Shown here: piece by piece, positions 17,351 through 24,524 of the stretch
Layout: each line of letters starts with the position of its first letter
Position numbering within the stretch: the stretch's first letter is position 1
Source: DATLLN01 sp963797175
GTDB taxonomy: Bacteria; Actinomycetota; Thermoleophilia; Gaiellales; JAICJC01
NCBI GenBank assembly: GCA_963797175.1
Contig: CAWCOL010000008.1
Span: 186,001 to 250,000 of the forward strand
Reading direction: 5' to 3'
DNA: 64,000 nucleotides
Position numbers and translations under genes: made by a program
The notes under the pieces: generated by a model
The model's input: only the letters and a program-made list of their open reading frames with translations
Database searches by the model: none
What the model was told of the DNA's origin: nothing

Positions 17351-18319
17351 ATGCTGAAGCGCACCAGGACAGTCGTCATGCTCGCACTGATGGCCATGCT
17401 CACGGTCGGCGGCGTCGCGTACGCCGGCGGCGACAGCACGGCCCACGGCTGGTTTGGCTGGGGCCACCACCACGCGGGCGGCTTCGGCCACCACGCGTTC
17501 GGCAGCCCGGACGGGCGGATCGTGGCGGGCAAGATCACGGCCATCGGCGCGTCCTCGCTGACGCTGGCCGGACACGACGGCACGGCCGTCACCGTCAAGG
17601 TGGACGCGGGCACGAAGGTGTACGCGGCCCGTGAGCCGGCGAAGCTGTCGGCGCTGAAGGCCGGATGGGTCGCCTTCGTTTTCAAGGGTGACGACGGTGT
17701 GGCCAGCGTGGTGCGCGCGGCCGATCCCGCGGCCGTCAAGAAGTCGATGGACGAGATGCGCGCGCACGTCGCCGGCGGCAAGATCACCGCGGTCGGCACC
17801 GACTCGCTGACCCTGGCCGGTCGCGACGGGAAGAGCGTCACCGTCAAGGTTGACGCCTCGACCAGGGTCTACGCGATGCGCAAGCAGGTGAAGCTGGCCG
17901 CGCTCAAGACCGGGTGGGTCGCGTTCGTACAGAAGGGCGACGACGGCGTCGCCGACGTCGTGCGCGCGGCCGATCCGGCCGCGCTCCGCAAGGCGTTCCA
18001 CGATCACGGCGGCGGGCACGGCTGGGATCACGACGGCCAGATCGTCGGCGGCAAGATCACGGCGATCGGCGCGAGCTCGCTGACCGTCACCGGGCGCGAC
18101 GGCAAGGCGGTCACCGTCAAGACCGACGCCGCGACCAAGGTGTACGCGATGCGCGACGCGGCCAAGCTCAGCGCGCTCAAGGTGGGCTGGTTCGCGTTCG
18201 TGGTCAAGGGCGACGACGGCGTCGCGGACATGATCCGCGCAGCCGACCCGGCGACCTTCGGTCGCCACGGCGACGACCACGCCCCGGACAGCGGTGGCGG
18301 CAGCAACCCCTCGACCTGA
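17351..18319 (+). CDS. Secreted protein with three DUF5666-like repeats and a His-rich linker
   Basis: The 322-residue product starts with a signal peptide (MLKRTRTVVMLALMAMLTVGGVAYA). A Gly/His segment around residues 30-52 (GWGHHHAGGFGHHAF) is followed by three near-identical units of about 80-90 residues: GKITAIGASSLTLAGHDGT, GKITAVGTDSLTLAGRDGK and GKITAIGASSLTVTGRDGK, each ending in GDDGVA-(S/D)-(V/M)-(V/I)RAADPA. The pattern of short beta strands resembles DUF5666 OB-like modules. His-rich stretches also separate repeats 2 and 3 and could bind metal. Start ATG 17351 is fixed by AAGGAG at 17341-17346. Function unknown. Confidence 0.8.
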   Translation: MLKRTRTVVMLALMAMLTVGGVAYAGGDSTAHGWFGWGHHHAGGFGHHAFGSPDGRIVAGKITAIGASSLTLAGHDGTAVTVKVDAGTKVYAAREPAKLSALKAGWVAFVFKGDDGVASVVRAADPAAVKKSMDEMRAHVAGGKITAVGTDSLTLAGRDGKSVTVKVDASTRVYAMRKQVKLAALKTGWVAFVQKGDDGVADVVRAADPAALRKAFHDHGGGHGWDHDGQIVGGKITAIGASSLTVTGRDGKAVTVKTDAATKVYAMRDAAKLSALKVGWFAFVVKGDDGVADMIRAADPATFGRHGDDHAPDSGGGSNPST

Positions 18320-18337
18320 CGCTCGGTCGCCCGTCGC

Positions 18338-18343
18338 TACGAT
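18338..18343 (+). promoter_or_regulatory. Leaderless-type -10 element of the DsbA-like gene
   Basis: TACGAT sits six bases before the GTG at 18350, with no Shine-Dalgarno sequence between them. Confidence 0.55.
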
Positions 18344-18349
18344 TTGGGC

Positions 18350-19003
18350 GTGGCGGGGATCGTCGTTGAGGTGTGGTCGGACGTGGTGTGCTCGTGGTGC
18401 TACATGGGCAAGCGCCAGCTTGAGCGCGCACTGGAGCGCTTCCCGCACCGCGACCAGGTCGAGCTGCGGTGGCGTAGCTTCGAGCTCGACCCGAGCATCG
18501 CGGCCGACGCCGGCACGGCGGACGAGGAGCTGGCCCGCCGCCGCGGCATCAGCCTGGACGAGGCCCGTTCGATGCACGAGCAGACCGAGCGGCAGGGCGC
18601 CGAGCTGGGGATCCCGTTCGACTTCCGCCGTGCCCGGCGCGGCAACACGTTCGACGCGCACCGCGTGCTGCACCTCGCGCACGACCGCGGGCTCCAGGAC
18701 GCGGCCAAGGAGCGGCTACTGGCCATGTACTTCACCGAGGGCGGTGCGATCGGTGACCGCGACGCCCTGGTCGAGGCCGCCGCCGAGGCCGGGCTCGACC
18801 GTGACGAGGTCGCCGAGATGCTGGCCGGCGACGGCTACACCGAGGACGTGCGTGCCGACGAGCAGCAGGCCGCCGCGTACGGCATCACCTCCGTGCCGTT
18901 CTTCGTGCTCGATCGAAAGTACGGGGTGCCCGGTGCCCAGCCGGCCGACGTGCTGCTGAACGCGCTCGAGGAGTCCTGGGCCGAGCGCGAGTCCGCGGCC
19001 TGA
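18350..19003 (+). CDS. DsbA-family oxidoreductase (FrnE-like)
   Basis: Cytoplasmic thioredoxin-fold protein of 217 residues in the FrnE/2-hydroxychromene-2-carboxylate isomerase-like branch. The redox motif CSWC is near residues 13-16 (WSDVVCSWCYMGKRQLERAL), a helical insertion follows, and the conserved cis-Pro loop is GITSVPFFVLDRKYGVPGAQP. There is no signal peptide, so it is not a periplasmic DsbA. FrnE-type proteins are tied to oxidative-stress tolerance and disulfide isomerisation; the actual substrate is unknown. The GTG at 18350 is supported by its leaderless promoter. Confidence 0.88.
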   Translation: MAGIVVEVWSDVVCSWCYMGKRQLERALERFPHRDQVELRWRSFELDPSIAADAGTADEELARRRGISLDEARSMHEQTERQGAELGIPFDFRRARRGNTFDAHRVLHLAHDRGLQDAAKERLLAMYFTEGGAIGDRDALVEAAAEAGLDRDEVAEMLAGDGYTEDVRADEQQAAAYGITSVPFFVLDRKYGVPGAQPADVLLNALEESWAERESAA

Positions 19004-19035
19004 GCCGATCGGCTCCGCCGGCCGGCGTGGGCCGG

Positions 19036-19041
19036 GTAGAA
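19036..19041 (+). promoter_or_regulatory. Candidate -10 element of the tRNA-Gly gene
   Basis: TAGAAT lies 14 bases upstream of the first base of the tRNA. No good -35 is visible. Confidence 0.45.
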
Positions 19042-19055
19042 TCCGGGGCCGATAC

Positions 19056-19128
19056 GCGGATGTAGCTCAGTTGGTAGAGCGTCGGCTTCCCAAGCCGAAG
19101 GTCGCGGGTTCGAGCCCCGTCGTCCGCT
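19056..19128 (+). tRNA. tRNA-Gly (anticodon CCC)
   Basis: Complete cloverleaf. Acceptor stem GCGGATG pairs with CGTCCGC, the D arm is AGCTCAGTTGGTAGAGC, the anticodon stem TCGGC/GCCGA encloses the loop TTCCCAA (anticodon CCC at 19089-19091), and the T arm is CGCGGGTTCGAGCCCCG. The discriminator base is T and CCA is not encoded. It reads GGG codons. Confidence 0.97.
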
Positions 19129-19151
19129 CTTCATTCCAGGGATTTCCCGCG

Positions 19152-19171
19152 GCCGGCGGAGCCCCGCCGGC
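19152..19171 (+). terminator. Hairpin after tRNA-Gly
   Basis: GCCGGCGG and CCGCCGGC form a perfect 8-bp stem around AGCC, 23 bases downstream of the tRNA. There is no T-run, so intrinsic termination is only a possibility. Confidence 0.4.
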
Positions 19172-19175
19172 GGGG

Positions 19176-19181
19176 TAGGCT
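19176..19181 (+). promoter_or_regulatory. Leaderless-type -10 element of the DUF5995 gene
   Basis: TAGGCT ends eight bases before the GTG at 19190. Confidence 0.45.
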
Positions 19182-19189
19182 CCGGAGCC

Positions 19190-19891
19190 GTGGGCGCCAG
19201 CGAGCACACCGCGCCGAATCCGATCGACTCGGTGGTCGAGCGGATGCGAGCGATCGAGTCGTCCCTGACCGCCGGTGATGGCGTGGCGCGGTTCAACCAC
19301 CTGTATCTGGCCGTGACCCTGGCGGTGCGCGAGCGGGTGGCCACGGTGGAATTCGAGGACACGGCGTTCGTGGCTCAGCTCGACGTGGTGTTCGCCGGTC
19401 GCTACTTCGCTGCGATCGATGCGGAGAGGGCCGGCGCGCGGCCCAGTTCGGCATGGCGGCCGCTGTTCGAGGCCCGCGGCCGCAGCGACCTGGCTGCGAT
19501 CCAGTTCGCCCTGGCGGGCATGAACGCGCACATCAACTTCGACCTCTGCCAGGCGCTCGCCGAGGTCGCGCGCGACTCCGGCCGGCCGCTGCACGACGGC
19601 TCGCCGCAGCACCACGACTTCCAGCGGGTGAACACCCTGCTGGCAGCGGTCGAGGCACAGGTCAAGGGTGAGTTCGACAAAGGCCTGGTCGGGGTCGCCG
19701 ATGCGGCCCTGGGCCGGATCGACGACGTGGTCGGGATGTGGAGCGTCACCCGCGCCCGCGACGCGGCCTGGACGCACGCCCAGACGCTTGCCGAGCTCAA
19801 CCGCATCCCGACGCTCAGAGGCGACTACCTGGACGCGCTCGGCGGTCTGGTCGAGCTGTCCAGCCGGGGGTTGCTGGTTCCGACCCTCTGA
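19190..19891 (+). CDS. DUF5995 family protein
   Basis: A 233-residue, mostly alpha-helical soluble protein. Recognisable DUF5995 features are the opening RMRAIESSL..GDGVARFNHLYLAVT, the central FALAGMNAHINFDLCQAL and the later HHDFQRVNTLL. Conserved His and Asp in MNAHINFDL and HHDFQRVN suggest a metal or small-molecule site, but the family has no established function. GTG at 19190 follows a leaderless-type promoter. Confidence 0.8.
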   Translation: MGASEHTAPNPIDSVVERMRAIESSLTAGDGVARFNHLYLAVTLAVRERVATVEFEDTAFVAQLDVVFAGRYFAAIDAERAGARPSSAWRPLFEARGRSDLAAIQFALAGMNAHINFDLCQALAEVARDSGRPLHDGSPQHHDFQRVNTLLAAVEAQVKGEFDKGLVGVADAALGRIDDVVGMWSVTRARDAAWTHAQTLAELNRIPTLRGDYLDALGGLVELSSRGLLVPTL

Positions 19892-19948
19892 CGAGGAAGT
19901 GAGGTGCACCGGCGCCGGCATCGACGCTCGACGAACCGGAGGTCATGG

Positions 19949-20401
19949 ATGGATGACGAAGCCCAGGTACCTGACGCCCACATGCCGGCTGAACCTGCTG
20001 CCGCCGAGAGGCTTGAGAGCCTCGGTGTCAGTGGGATCCTCCGGCAGCTCGCCCGCGATGGTCAGATCGTCGACGTGTGCTGCGAGATGCCGCAGTGCTA
20101 CTGCTTCCGAGGGCGCGGGTGGTTCGATCACCGCTCAACCGGTTCCGATTGGTCTCCGACAGCCGACCACTATCCCGTGCTCAAATCTCGTGGAGGGCAC
20201 CTGACTCCGGACAATGTGCGGCTGGCCCATGAGCTCTGCAACCGACGCGACTATGAATGGCGCACGCGGATCAACGCGATGCTCGGCGAGCGGATGTCGC
20301 TGGAGAAGATCGCGGCACAGCTCAACGCACAGAAGGTTCCGACGATCCACGGCACCAACGAGTGGACGGCGGCCGCGGTCCGAAAGGCCTTCGTCTCCTA
20401 G
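19949..20401 (+). CDS. HNH-endonuclease-like protein with recombinase-type C-terminal tail
   Basis: A 150-residue protein. Residues 45-105 carry an HNH-like layout: a Cys cluster (VCCEMPQCYC), Asp-His in ADHYPVLKSRGGHLTPDN, the Asn in PDNVRLAHELCN, and a final Cys. The C-terminal 35 residues (MSLEKIAAQLNAQKVPT, TAAAVRKAF) match the helix-turn-helix-like segment found in serine recombinases. The ATG at 19949 is six bases after GGAGG; upstream in-frame residues are rejected on that basis. HNH proteins of this kind can be nicking enzymes or domesticated mobile-element pieces; no activity is proven. Confidence 0.72.
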   Translation: MDDEAQVPDAHMPAEPAAAERLESLGVSGILRQLARDGQIVDVCCEMPQCYCFRGRGWFDHRSTGSDWSPTADHYPVLKSRGGHLTPDNVRLAHELCNRRDYEWRTRINAMLGERMSLEKIAAQLNAQKVPTIHGTNEWTAAAVRKAFVS

Positions 20402-20431
20402 CAGCGCGATGGTCGAGGTGGAGCGAGGGGC

Positions 20432-22000
20432 TCAAGCCCTGGCGCGCTCGGCCTCGGCCTGGCGTAGCTCGATGCGGCGGATCTTGCCGGTCAGCGTCTT
20501 CGGCAGCTCGGAGACGAACTCGACTCGCCGGGGGTAGGCGTGCGCGCCCAGCCGCTGGCGGACGAGCGCCTGGATCTCGGCGGCCACCTGGTCGGAGCCC
20601 TCGTGGCCGTCCGCCACCACCACGAACGCCTTGACCACGTTCCCGCGCAGCTCGTCCGGCGCGGCAACGGCCGCGGCCTCGCGGACGGCGGCGTGCTCGA
20701 GGCAGATCGACTCCACCTCGAACGGCCCGATCCGGTAGCCGGCCGAGATGATCACGTCGTCGGCGCGGCCCTCGTACCAGAAGTAGCCGTCGGGATCCTG
20801 CCGGGCGGCGTCCTTGCTGTGGAACCAGGGTCCGTCGAACGTCTCGCGGCCCGCCTCGGGATTGTTCCAGTAGCCGAGCGGATAGTGCGGATTCGAGCGG
20901 GCTCGGAGGCAGATCTCGCCGCGCTCGCCGGGCGCCACGGGCTGCTCGTCCTCATCCAGGATCTGCACGTCCCAGCCCGGCATCGGCCGGCCCATCGAGC
21001 CCTCGCGCACCTCCATGAACGGGAAGTTCGCGCACAGCGGATACGACTCGGTGAGGCCGTAGTAGTCGAGCACCGTGACGCCGTACTGGTCGCGGAACCA
21101 TCGGATCGCCTCGGGGTTCAGCGGCTCGCCGGCCGAACAGACCCGGCGGAACCGCTGGGGGTAGCGCGCGCCGGCGTCCTCGATCGCCATCATCGCCCGC
21201 ATCGCGGTGGGCGTCGTGAACACGTTCGTCACGACGTGGCGGCTGAGGAAGGCGAGCTGCTTGTGCGGGTCGAAGCCGCCCTCGCGCCGGTAGACGCACT
21301 GCAGCGCCCCCAGCCGCCAGGGGCCGAGCAGGGGCGCGATCCCCGCGGCCCACGCCCACTCGCCCATCCCGTGGAACCGCTCGCCGTCCTCCACCTCGTG
21401 GCAGTAGAGGAACTCCTCGTGGCCGAGCAGGTAGCGGTGGGCATGGACGATGCCCTTCGCGAGCCCGGTCGTGCCGGACGTGTAGTAGAGCTGGGCCGGG
21501 TCGTCGGCGGCAGTGTCGCAGGTGACAACAGCATCCGCAGCGGCGGCCAGGTCGGCGGCCCGGAGCACCCAGGTCGTCGGCGCCCAGTCGTGCGCGAACC
21601 GGGGTGCATTGCCGTCGTCGGTGACCAGCACCTTGGAGCCTGAGTCCTTGAGCCGGTGCTGGATCGACTCGTCGCCGTAGAGCACCGACATCGAGAGCAG
21701 GATCGCGCCCAGCTTCCAGACGCCGAACATGACCGCCGCGGCTTCCGGCGTCGGCGGCAGCACCACGGCGACACGATCGCCACGCTCCACGCCGCGGTCC
21801 GCCAGCATGTGCGCCGCCTGGTTCGCCAGCCGCTGCAGCTCACCCCACGTCACGTCGCGGACGGCGCCGTCGAAGCTCTCCCAGACCATCGCCTGCTTGT
21901 CCGCCGGGTGCTTGTCGCAGACGTCCTCGGCGATGTTGTACCGCTCCGGCACCTGCCAGACGTGAGAGGCGCAGAGCTCGTCGTAGCGGCTACCACCCAT
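20432..22000 (-). CDS. AMP-dependent acyl-CoA (acetyl-CoA-like) synthetase
   Basis: Adenylate-forming ligase of 522 residues that activates a carboxylic acid with ATP and transfers it to CoA. Motifs in order: the P-loop YYTSGTTGLAKGIVH, the A5 motif YYGLTESYPL, GRADDVIISAGYRIGPFEVE (A7-A8), and the catalytic Lys in LPKTLTGKIRRIELR near the C-terminus. The proportions fit the medium-chain/benzoate-like branch more than classic 650-residue Acs, so the acid substrate is uncertain. The ATG at 22000 has TATCGT seven bases upstream. It is divergent from xth. Confidence 0.9.
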   Translation of the reverse strand: MGGSRYDELCASHVWQVPERYNIAEDVCDKHPADKQAMVWESFDGAVRDVTWGELQRLANQAAHMLADRGVERGDRVAVVLPPTPEAAAVMFGVWKLGAILLSMSVLYGDESIQHRLKDSGSKVLVTDDGNAPRFAHDWAPTTWVLRAADLAAAADAVVTCDTAADDPAQLYYTSGTTGLAKGIVHAHRYLLGHEEFLYCHEVEDGERFHGMGEWAWAAGIAPLLGPWRLGALQCVYRREGGFDPHKQLAFLSRHVVTNVFTTPTAMRAMMAIEDAGARYPQRFRRVCSAGEPLNPEAIRWFRDQYGVTVLDYYGLTESYPLCANFPFMEVREGSMGRPMPGWDVQILDEDEQPVAPGERGEICLRARSNPHYPLGYWNNPEAGRETFDGPWFHSKDAARQDPDGYFWYEGRADDVIISAGYRIGPFEVESICLEHAAVREAAAVAAPDELRGNVVKAFVVVADGHEGSDQVAAEIQALVRQRLGAHAYPRRVEFVSELPKTLTGKIRRIELRQAEAERARA

Positions 22001-22007
22001 GGCCTCC

Positions 22008-22044
22008 ACGATACTCGCTTCGGCCGGCGAAGCTCGGGTACCGT
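22008..22044. promoter_or_regulatory. Divergent leaderless-type promoters (acyl-CoA synthetase / xth)
   Basis: TATCGT on the minus strand (22013-22008) lies seven bases before the synthetase ATG. TACCGT on the plus strand (22039-22044) lies seven bases before the xth GTG at 22052. Confidence 0.5.
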
Positions 22045-22051
22045 GCAGCCG

Positions 22052-22912
22052 GTGCGGATCGCGACCTGGAACGTCAACTCGGTGAAGCAGCGGATGCCGC
22101 GGCTTCTGCCCTGGCTGGACGAGCGAAAGCCGGACGTCGTCTGTCTCCAGGAGACGAAGCTCGCCGACGACGCGTTCGCGGAGCTGCTGGACGCCGCGCT
22201 GACCGGCCGCGGGTACGCGGCGGCGGCGCACGGCGAGACGGCGTGGAACGGCGTGGCGATCCTCTCGCGGGTGGGTCTGGACGACGTCGTGCCCGGGCTG
22301 GAGGGCGCCCCCGGGTTCCCGCACCCGGAGGCGAGGGCGGTCGCCGCCACGTGCGGCGGCGTTCGCGTGCACTCGGTCTACGTGCCGAACGGGCGCGAGC
22401 CCGGCTCCGACCACTACGCGTACAAGCTCGAGTGGCTGGCGGCCCTTCGGGCCGTGGTGGCCGCCGGGCCGGACTCGGCCGTCGTCTGCGGTGACATCAA
22501 CATCGCCCCGACCGACGCAGACGTGTTCGACCCCGACGCGTACATCGGCCAGACGCACGTGACCGCGCCTGAGCGGGAGGCGCTGGCGGCGCTCCAGGGA
22601 GTCGGCCTGCACGACGTCGTGCGCGAGCGGTGGCCGGACGAGCGGGTGTTCTCGTACTGGGACTACCGGGCGGGCATGTTCCACCAGGACCTGGGCATGC
22701 GGATCGACCTGATCCTGGCCGGCGCCCCGGTGGCCGAGCGCGTGCGGGCGGCCTGGATCGACCGCCAGGCGCGCAAGGGCAAGGGGCCGAGCGACCACGC
22801 CCCCGTCATCGTCGACCTCGACGAGGCGCCGGACGGCGACATCGGGCCGATGGTGCCGCCACCGTCGAACCCGGTCACCAAGCGGGGCGCCAAGAAGCTG
22901 CCTCAGGCGTAG
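22052..22912 (+). CDS. xth: Exodeoxyribonuclease III
   Basis: Exonuclease III/AP-endonuclease family enzyme of 286 residues for base-excision repair. The EEP-fold signatures are clear: ATWNVNSVKQRMPRLL at the start, CLQETKL with the metal-binding Glu, SVYVPNGR, the Asp-Asn pair read as GDINIAPTDADV, WDYRAG, and GPSDHAPVIVDL with the catalytic His. GTG 22052 starts the protein exactly at the family N-terminus and is preceded by a leaderless-type promoter. The last 25 residues are a low-complexity tail rich in Pro and Lys. Confidence 0.94.
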   Translation: MRIATWNVNSVKQRMPRLLPWLDERKPDVVCLQETKLADDAFAELLDAALTGRGYAAAAHGETAWNGVAILSRVGLDDVVPGLEGAPGFPHPEARAVAATCGGVRVHSVYVPNGREPGSDHYAYKLEWLAALRAVVAAGPDSAVVCGDINIAPTDADVFDPDAYIGQTHVTAPEREALAALQGVGLHDVVRERWPDERVFSYWDYRAGMFHQDLGMRIDLILAGAPVAERVRAAWIDRQARKGKGPSDHAPVIVDLDEAPDGDIGPMVPPPSNPVTKRGAKKLPQA

Positions 22913-22942
22913 ACGGCGGTCTGGGAGGTCGTCGCCGAGGGG

Positions 22943-23467
22943 TCAGAACGGCGAGTTGGCGGGCACGGCGACCGGCGGCACGGTGTAGCCGCGGATCCAG
23001 AGCGTCGCGTGCGCCCCGCCCGCGTTCAGGTAGTAGAGCTGCGTGCCGGCCTTGAGCGCCTGGCCGGGATCGAAGTCGACCTGCGTCACGCCCACCGTCC
23101 CCGGATGGGCGGTGGCGATCGGGAACGTGAAGCAGTTCCCGATGTAGACCTGGATCGCCGAGGCGCTGCCGGGGCTGGGGTCGTCGTACGTGTCGAACAC
23201 GATCTGGCGGATGACGTAGCCGTTCGACGCCGGCACGGTTCCGATCAGCGTGCACGAGCCGCTGGCGGCGTACGCGTGGAACCCGCGGAACTGGGACGGC
23301 GCGGCCTCGGACGTGAGCAGCCGGCCGGTCGGCGCCACGGCAGCCCGCGTGCCGCTGGAGCCGACGATCCCGACCAGCGACGTCGCCGCCTGCGCCGCGC
23401 CGGGTCCGAGGAGGACGCCGGCCGCCAGGCCGATCAGCAGCAGTCGTGTTCCGGAGAGCCGTTGCAT
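22943..23467 (-). CDS. Secreted hypothetical protein
   Basis: A 174-residue protein with an N-terminal signal peptide (LLLIGLAAGVLLGPGAAQA) and a predicted all-beta mature part containing one Cys pair (SGSCTLIG and YIGNCFTFP). No family is recognised. The ATG at 23467 has TAGGGT eight bases upstream on the minus strand (23481-23476). It stands alone between xth (convergent) and the NlpC/P60 region (divergent). Confidence 0.7.
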   Translation of the reverse strand: MQRLSGTRLLLIGLAAGVLLGPGAAQAATSLVGIVGSSGTRAAVAPTGRLLTSEAAPSQFRGFHAYAASGSCTLIGTVPASNGYVIRQIVFDTYDDPSPGSASAIQVYIGNCFTFPIATAHPGTVGVTQVDFDPGQALKAGTQLYYLNAGGAHATLWIRGYTVPPVAVPANSPF

Positions 23468-23475
23468 CGCCTGAC

Positions 23476-23481
23476 ACCCTA
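23476..23481 (-). promoter_or_regulatory. Leaderless-type -10 element of the secreted hypothetical gene
   Basis: TAGGGT on the minus strand ends eight bases before the ATG at 23467. Confidence 0.45.
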
Positions 23482-23599
23482 CGAACTACGGCGGACGGCG
23501 CTGTGGCTCACGCGTCGGGTTGCTGCGGGGGTATGTGCAGCCGGGTTTGTGATGAGAGGCCGTCCCGACTTCACTCGCCGACGACGCTGGCCCACCTGA

Positions 23600-23833
23600 A
23601 AAGGCACCCCTCCGGGCCACGGAGGTGCGTCAGAATCGGTGAACCGCCTCCCCGGTTCGTGGTAACCGGGGTCGAGGGACCGGCCGCTGCGGCCGAGGAC
23701 GAGGACGATCGAAACATCGCAGGCATCGCCGCCGTTCGCCCGTACCGGGTTCGCTGAACGGCCGTGATGCCGCTGCTGCCGGCCACGGGGGTCGTCGCCG
23801 CCAGCCTTCCTGTCCACGATCAAGGGGTCATCC
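23600..23833 (+). ncRNA. Highly structured 5' leader of the NlpC/P60 gene; riboswitch candidate
   Basis: About 230 untranslated bases precede the TTG at 23834. They contain a chain of strong helices: GGCACC/GGAGGTGC (23604-23628), CGGTGAACCG (23637-23646), CCCCGGTT with AACCGGGG (23650-23671), GGCCGCTGCGGCC (23682-23694), and GCCGTTC with GAACGGC (about 23730-23761) enclosing CCCG-TA-CCGGG. Between helices four and five the segment ACATCGCAGGCATCG resembles the 3' part of the ydaO-yuaA (cyclic di-AMP) riboswitch, which often sits before cell-wall hydrolase genes in actinobacteria, but the GGGGTGAATC core of that class is not seen. The riboswitch class is therefore unassigned. The stretch 23482-23599 holds no gene. 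Confidence 0.45.
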
Positions 23834-24511
23834 TTGTCTCGTCTGCGCATTGCGCTTGCCGCGCTCATGCTGCTCGCCTGCACGCCGTCCGCCTTCGCCG
23901 CCGGGATCTCGCCGGTCACGGGGGATCACTCGCCGGGTGGGGGTCGCCCGGCACCCGCGGCGCACCCGCCCGTCTCCCACCCCGAGGTGCTGCACCGCGA
24001 GTGGGTCGCGGCCTACCGCGCCTACCTCGCCGCCCGCCGCGCCGGCTGGCAAGTCGGCGTGCGGGTCGCGCCGCCGCTGCGCATCCGCCGTGCCCACACC
24101 GTCGCGGCGCTACGCCAGGCGCGTCACGCCTGGCTGGTGCGGCTGTGGAGCTATCAGCGGATCACGCACCGCCGCGGCACGGTTGTGCGCGCCGCGCTGG
24201 GCCAGCTGGGCACGCCGTACCGCTGGGGCGGGGCCCGTCCGGGAGGATTCGACTGCTCGGGCCTGGTGGTGTGGTCGTACGGTCGCATCGGGATGCGGCT
24301 GCCGCACTCGACCAGCGGTCTGATCCGCATGGGGCGGAGCGTCCGCCGCTCCGCGATCCGGCCCGGCGATCTCGTCTTCACCTACGGCGGCGGCCACGTC
24401 GGCATCTACATCGGCCACGGCCTGGTCGAGGCGGCGCCGCATTCCGGCGCCCGGGTCGACAGGGAGCCGCTCAGCTCGTGGTGGATCGTCGCGATCCGCC
24501 GGATCATCTAG
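23834..24511 (+). CDS. Secreted NlpC/P60 peptidoglycan hydrolase
   Basis: Cell-wall endopeptidase of 225 residues. A signal peptide (RIALAALMLLACTPSAFA) is followed by a Pro-rich stretch, a basic helical segment, and the NlpC/P60 domain from about residue 115. The catalytic Cys is in FDCSGLVVWSYG, the His in GGGHVGIYIG, and the third polar residue is probably the later His in EAAPHSG. GTPYRWGGARPGGFDCSG is the family hallmark. Translation starts at TTG 23834 after a long structured leader. It is convergent with the beta-propeller gene. Confidence 0.92.
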   Translation: MSRLRIALAALMLLACTPSAFAAGISPVTGDHSPGGGRPAPAAHPPVSHPEVLHREWVAAYRAYLAARRAGWQVGVRVAPPLRIRRAHTVAALRQARHAWLVRLWSYQRITHRRGTVVRAALGQLGTPYRWGGARPGGFDCSGLVVWSYGRIGMRLPHSTSGLIRMGRSVRRSAIRPGDLVFTYGGGHVGIYIGHGLVEAAPHSGARVDREPLSSWWIVAIRRII

Positions 24512-24524
24512 CACCGGCGGGAGG

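Noticed and set aside
15941..18682. A 913-codon minus-strand open frame opposite the photolyase and DUF5666-like genes
   Set aside because: Repetitive content mirrors the repeats of the real gene on the other strand.
18835..19362. Minus-strand frame across the tRNA with a SNPRPSAWEADALPTELHP-like stretch
   Set aside because: This peptide is the well-known spurious translation of the antisense strand of tRNA genes.
19904..19948. Upstream extension of the HNH-like protein to a start at 19904
   Set aside because: The extra 15 residues are Arg/His-rich noise, while ATG 19949 has GGAGG six bases before it.
20432..22798. Longer N-terminus for the acyl-CoA synthetase, to 22798
   Set aside because: The added residues are antisense to xth and out of character; ATG 22000 has a promoter and matches the family N-terminus.
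23600..23833. A firm ydaO-yuaA, GEMM, SAH or M-box assignment for the NlpC/P60 leader
   Set aside because: Only a short segment resembles ydaO, and the conserved cores of all four classes are missing, so no class is claimed.
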